DNA from: a virus
IMG/VR virus record: IMGVR_UViG_3300007770_001196
Coordinates: 1 to 44,285 of that record
DNA: 44,285 nucleotides
Reading direction: 5' to 3' (one strand)
The notes beneath the pieces are model-generated. The model had not been told where the DNA came from and ran no database searches. It saw only the letters and a program-made list of their open reading frames with translations. Position 1 is the stretch's first letter; every line of letters begins with the position of its first letter. The translations under genes were made by a program, and so were the position numbers. This document shows, piece by piece, positions 42,992 through 44,285 of this stretch.

Positions 42992-43049
42992 CTATAACAC
43001 TCCAATAAGAAATTTTACTAACTCTATTGATGAAGTTTATAGAATTATT
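42992..43049 (-). promoter_or_regulatory. Gap before the glycan island; possible promoter
   Basis: The 58-base gap lies between the fibre-like gene and the first gene of the glycan island. On the minus strand it is AT-rich, with CTATAAAC near its start and TTGGAGTG 6 bases before the ATG as ribosome-binding site. TATAAAC resembles a T4 late -10 element imperfectly. There is no terminator hairpin, so read-through from the fibre gene is also possible. Confidence 0.25.
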
Positions 43050-44285
43050 TTAACCCGCGTGATACGTGCATGCTATTAGCTTTGTAGCTCCAGGTTCCTG
43101 CGACCAGTTAACTAAATCTGACGACTTGGCAACTGTATAGTTGTGCATTAAGTCATCATCTTGCTTCATTCCATGACCTGGAGTGCTTGATGAGCAGATA
43201 AAATCACCAATTGAAATATCTCCACCCTCTGCACAAACAAGTATATGACCATCACCAATTGCAAAGATAGAGTGTCTATCTTTATTATCTGCCTTATCTT
43301 TCATGCTTACATTATAAACACCTAAAACAGAGGGATCTTTTGCTGATGTTGTCTGACTGCACACATAGTCAACAGACTTATTTCCTTCAACTGTAGACGT
43401 TGAAGAAGTTTTTATAATTGTGCCATAAGGATATTCATCTTGTGGAACTACATTAGCATCTTCGATATATACCGGATGGGCACCGGTAAAAGCATTATAT
43501 GCAACAGTAGTAGAGCTAAAGTCTATGTCGCCAATACTTGTGCCATTGCCGTCCGCAAATTGAATAAGTGTACCTGTTCCTGATGTGTCTTGTCCACATT
43601 TGATGTATATTCCATACCTAGTTGCACCATTTCCATCATTTTCAAATCTTGCAACATAACCAGCAGCTCGATTTTCAGCTACATGTAACGGTGCATTAGG
43701 TGTGATCGAGTTGTCAGTTGTGTTAATACCGACATATCCATTGTGTGTAATTCTCATCCACTCATGAGACGTTGTGTCGTCTGGATCTTCCTGTGTAGTT
43801 GTTCCAAACACAAGATAGCCTGATTTTTCAAGAGTAGAATGTGCGGCATTTGCATATCCAGCAATATACGCAGATGCTTCCAATATAGAGCTTGGAACAT
43901 TACCGTCTGAAGAATCAAATCCAATTCCTCCAAGAAGATTATTTGCTATTGTTGTTGCATCATCTCTTACAATCAACAGTCCATCATCGCCGTCGGCACC
44001 GGTGTGACTAATTTGCACAATGTTCATTGGAGAGCTTTCATTTATTCCAATTTTATTTTTGCCAGAATCTACAAACATCATGTGACTATTTGTATCAGAC
44101 TCAACTCTAAAATCATTTGTAATATGACCATCTTCATTGAAGACTACACCAGTACTGTCAATTGTTATTGCAACATCATTAACATTGGCTAGCCTTGTTA
44201 CAAATGCTGTTTCGCCTTTATTGACATATAATTCGTTTGCGCTAGCATCTATAAACAGTGCCTCATCTTCTGTATCAGACTCAAC
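43050..44285 (-). CDS. Fibre-like phage structural protein, N-terminus beyond window
   Basis: An open frame runs from the right edge to a TAA at 43050, at least 411 residues. It contains a 60-residue repeat (RVESDTNSHMMFVDSGKNKIG and an earlier VESDTEDEALFIDA), a pattern common in tail fibre and adhesin proteins of marine phages, followed by NYTVAKSSD near the end, where the fold changes to a compact C-terminal domain (GDFICSSSTPGHGMKQDDD). An internal ATG at 44081 is not taken as the start, because the repeat runs through it. It is the probable receptor-binding or fibre shaft protein. It directly precedes the glycan island. Confidence 0.85.
   Translation of the reverse strand, partial: VESDTEDEALFIDASANELYVNKGETAFVTRLANVNDVAITIDSTGVVFNEDGHITNDFRVESDTNSHMMFVDSGKNKIGINESSPMNIVQISHTGADGDDGLLIVRDDATTIANNLLGGIGFDSSDGNVPSSILEASAYIAGYANAAHSTLEKSGYLVFGTTTQEDPDDTTSHEWMRITHNGYVGINTTDNSITPNAPLHVAENRAAGYVARFENDGNGATRYGIYIKCGQDTSGTGTLIQFADGNGTSIGDIDFSSTTVAYNAFTGAHPVYIEDANVVPQDEYPYGTIIKTSSTSTVEGNKSVDYVCSQTTSAKDPSVLGVYNVSMKDKADNKDRHSIFAIGDGHILVCAEGGDISIGDFICSSSTPGHGMKQDDDLMHNYTVAKSSDLVNWSQEPGATKLIACTYHAG
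44091..44285. repeat. 180-base (60-residue) repeat in the fibre-like gene
   Basis: A 15-base string at 44091-44105 recurs exactly at 44271-44285, 180 bases apart, and the bases next to it are also similar. On the protein level both encode VESDT. At least two units are visible; the rest lies outside the window. Confidence 0.75.

Noticed and set aside
1-44285. Bacterial O-antigen locus with an adjacent prophage
   Set aside because: The baseplate, late sigma factor and fibre genes enclose the sugar genes on both sides on one strand, with phage-like packing. No bacterial housekeeping gene, integrase or att site is seen.
1-44285. tRNA genes or strong terminators
   Set aside because: The gaps between genes are at most about 105 bases, and none reads as a cloverleaf or a GC-rich hairpin with a T run.

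Overview
The window looks like an internal piece of the genome of a large, AT-rich, tailed phage of the T4-like (contractile-tail) type, probably marine. Support comes from a T4-like set of baseplate genes (gp5-like hub, gp25-like, gp6-like wedge), a late sigma factor resembling gp55, tail proteins with LamG and DNRLRE/CBM96-like modules, and a fibre-like protein. Every gene I can support lies on the minus strand. Genes are packed with gaps of at most about 105 bases and many 1-4 base start/stop overlaps. I see no tRNA, rRNA, CRISPR array, insertion sequence or integrase. The host cannot be read from the sequence; low GC and clustered sugar genes recall marine T4-like phages such as cyanophage P-SSM2, but nothing here proves a cyanobacterial host.

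Layout, in the direction of transcription (right to left). (1) 44285-43050: C-terminal part of a fibre-like structural protein with a 60-residue repeat, truncated by the window edge. (2) 42991-14105: a glycan island of about 29 kb and 32 genes. It holds eleven glycosyltransferase genes (one a two-domain fusion), two GDP-mannose 4,6-dehydratases, a GDP-fucose-synthase/ColC-like reductase, a ColD-like PLP dehydratase with His in place of the catalytic Lys, a second DegT-type aminotransferase with Lys, an RmlC-like epimerase, a GNAT acetyltransferase, a carbamoyltransferase, a polysaccharide deacetylase, a B12-type radical SAM enzyme, two methyltransferase-like genes, a complete-looking NeuB / SDR / Gfo-Idh / NeuA / GT42-like nonulosonate block, a small HAD phosphatase, a short nucleotide-sugar dehydrogenase and a Cas4/RecB-type nuclease. 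(3) 14108-12707: a small membrane protein, the gp55-like sigma factor and an unrecognised 119-residue protein. (4) 12701-1: the baseplate and tail block, ending in a protein cut by the left edge.

How it may work together (inference). The sugar genes fall into three modules: a GDP-mannose-derived 3,6-dideoxyhexose module (Gmd + ColD-like + ColC-like, colitose type), a nonulosonic acid module (NeuB, NeuA, sialyltransferase-like), and an amino-deoxysugar module (DegT, RmlC, SDR, GNAT). The glycosyltransferases, carbamoyltransferase, deacetylase and methyltransferases would assemble and decorate the glycan. No nucleotidyltransferase for GDP-mannose or dTDP-glucose, no initiating glycosyltransferase, and no flippase or polymerase were seen. 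The phage would therefore draw on host precursors and either change host surface glycan or glycosylate its own virion proteins; the fibre and Ser/Thr/Gly-rich tail genes on both flanks make the second option attractive. Two sequence traces, a 62-base perfect block shared by the two gmd genes and a 20-base repeat that looks like the leftover end of a ColD-like gene, suggest that the island is remodelled by recombination.
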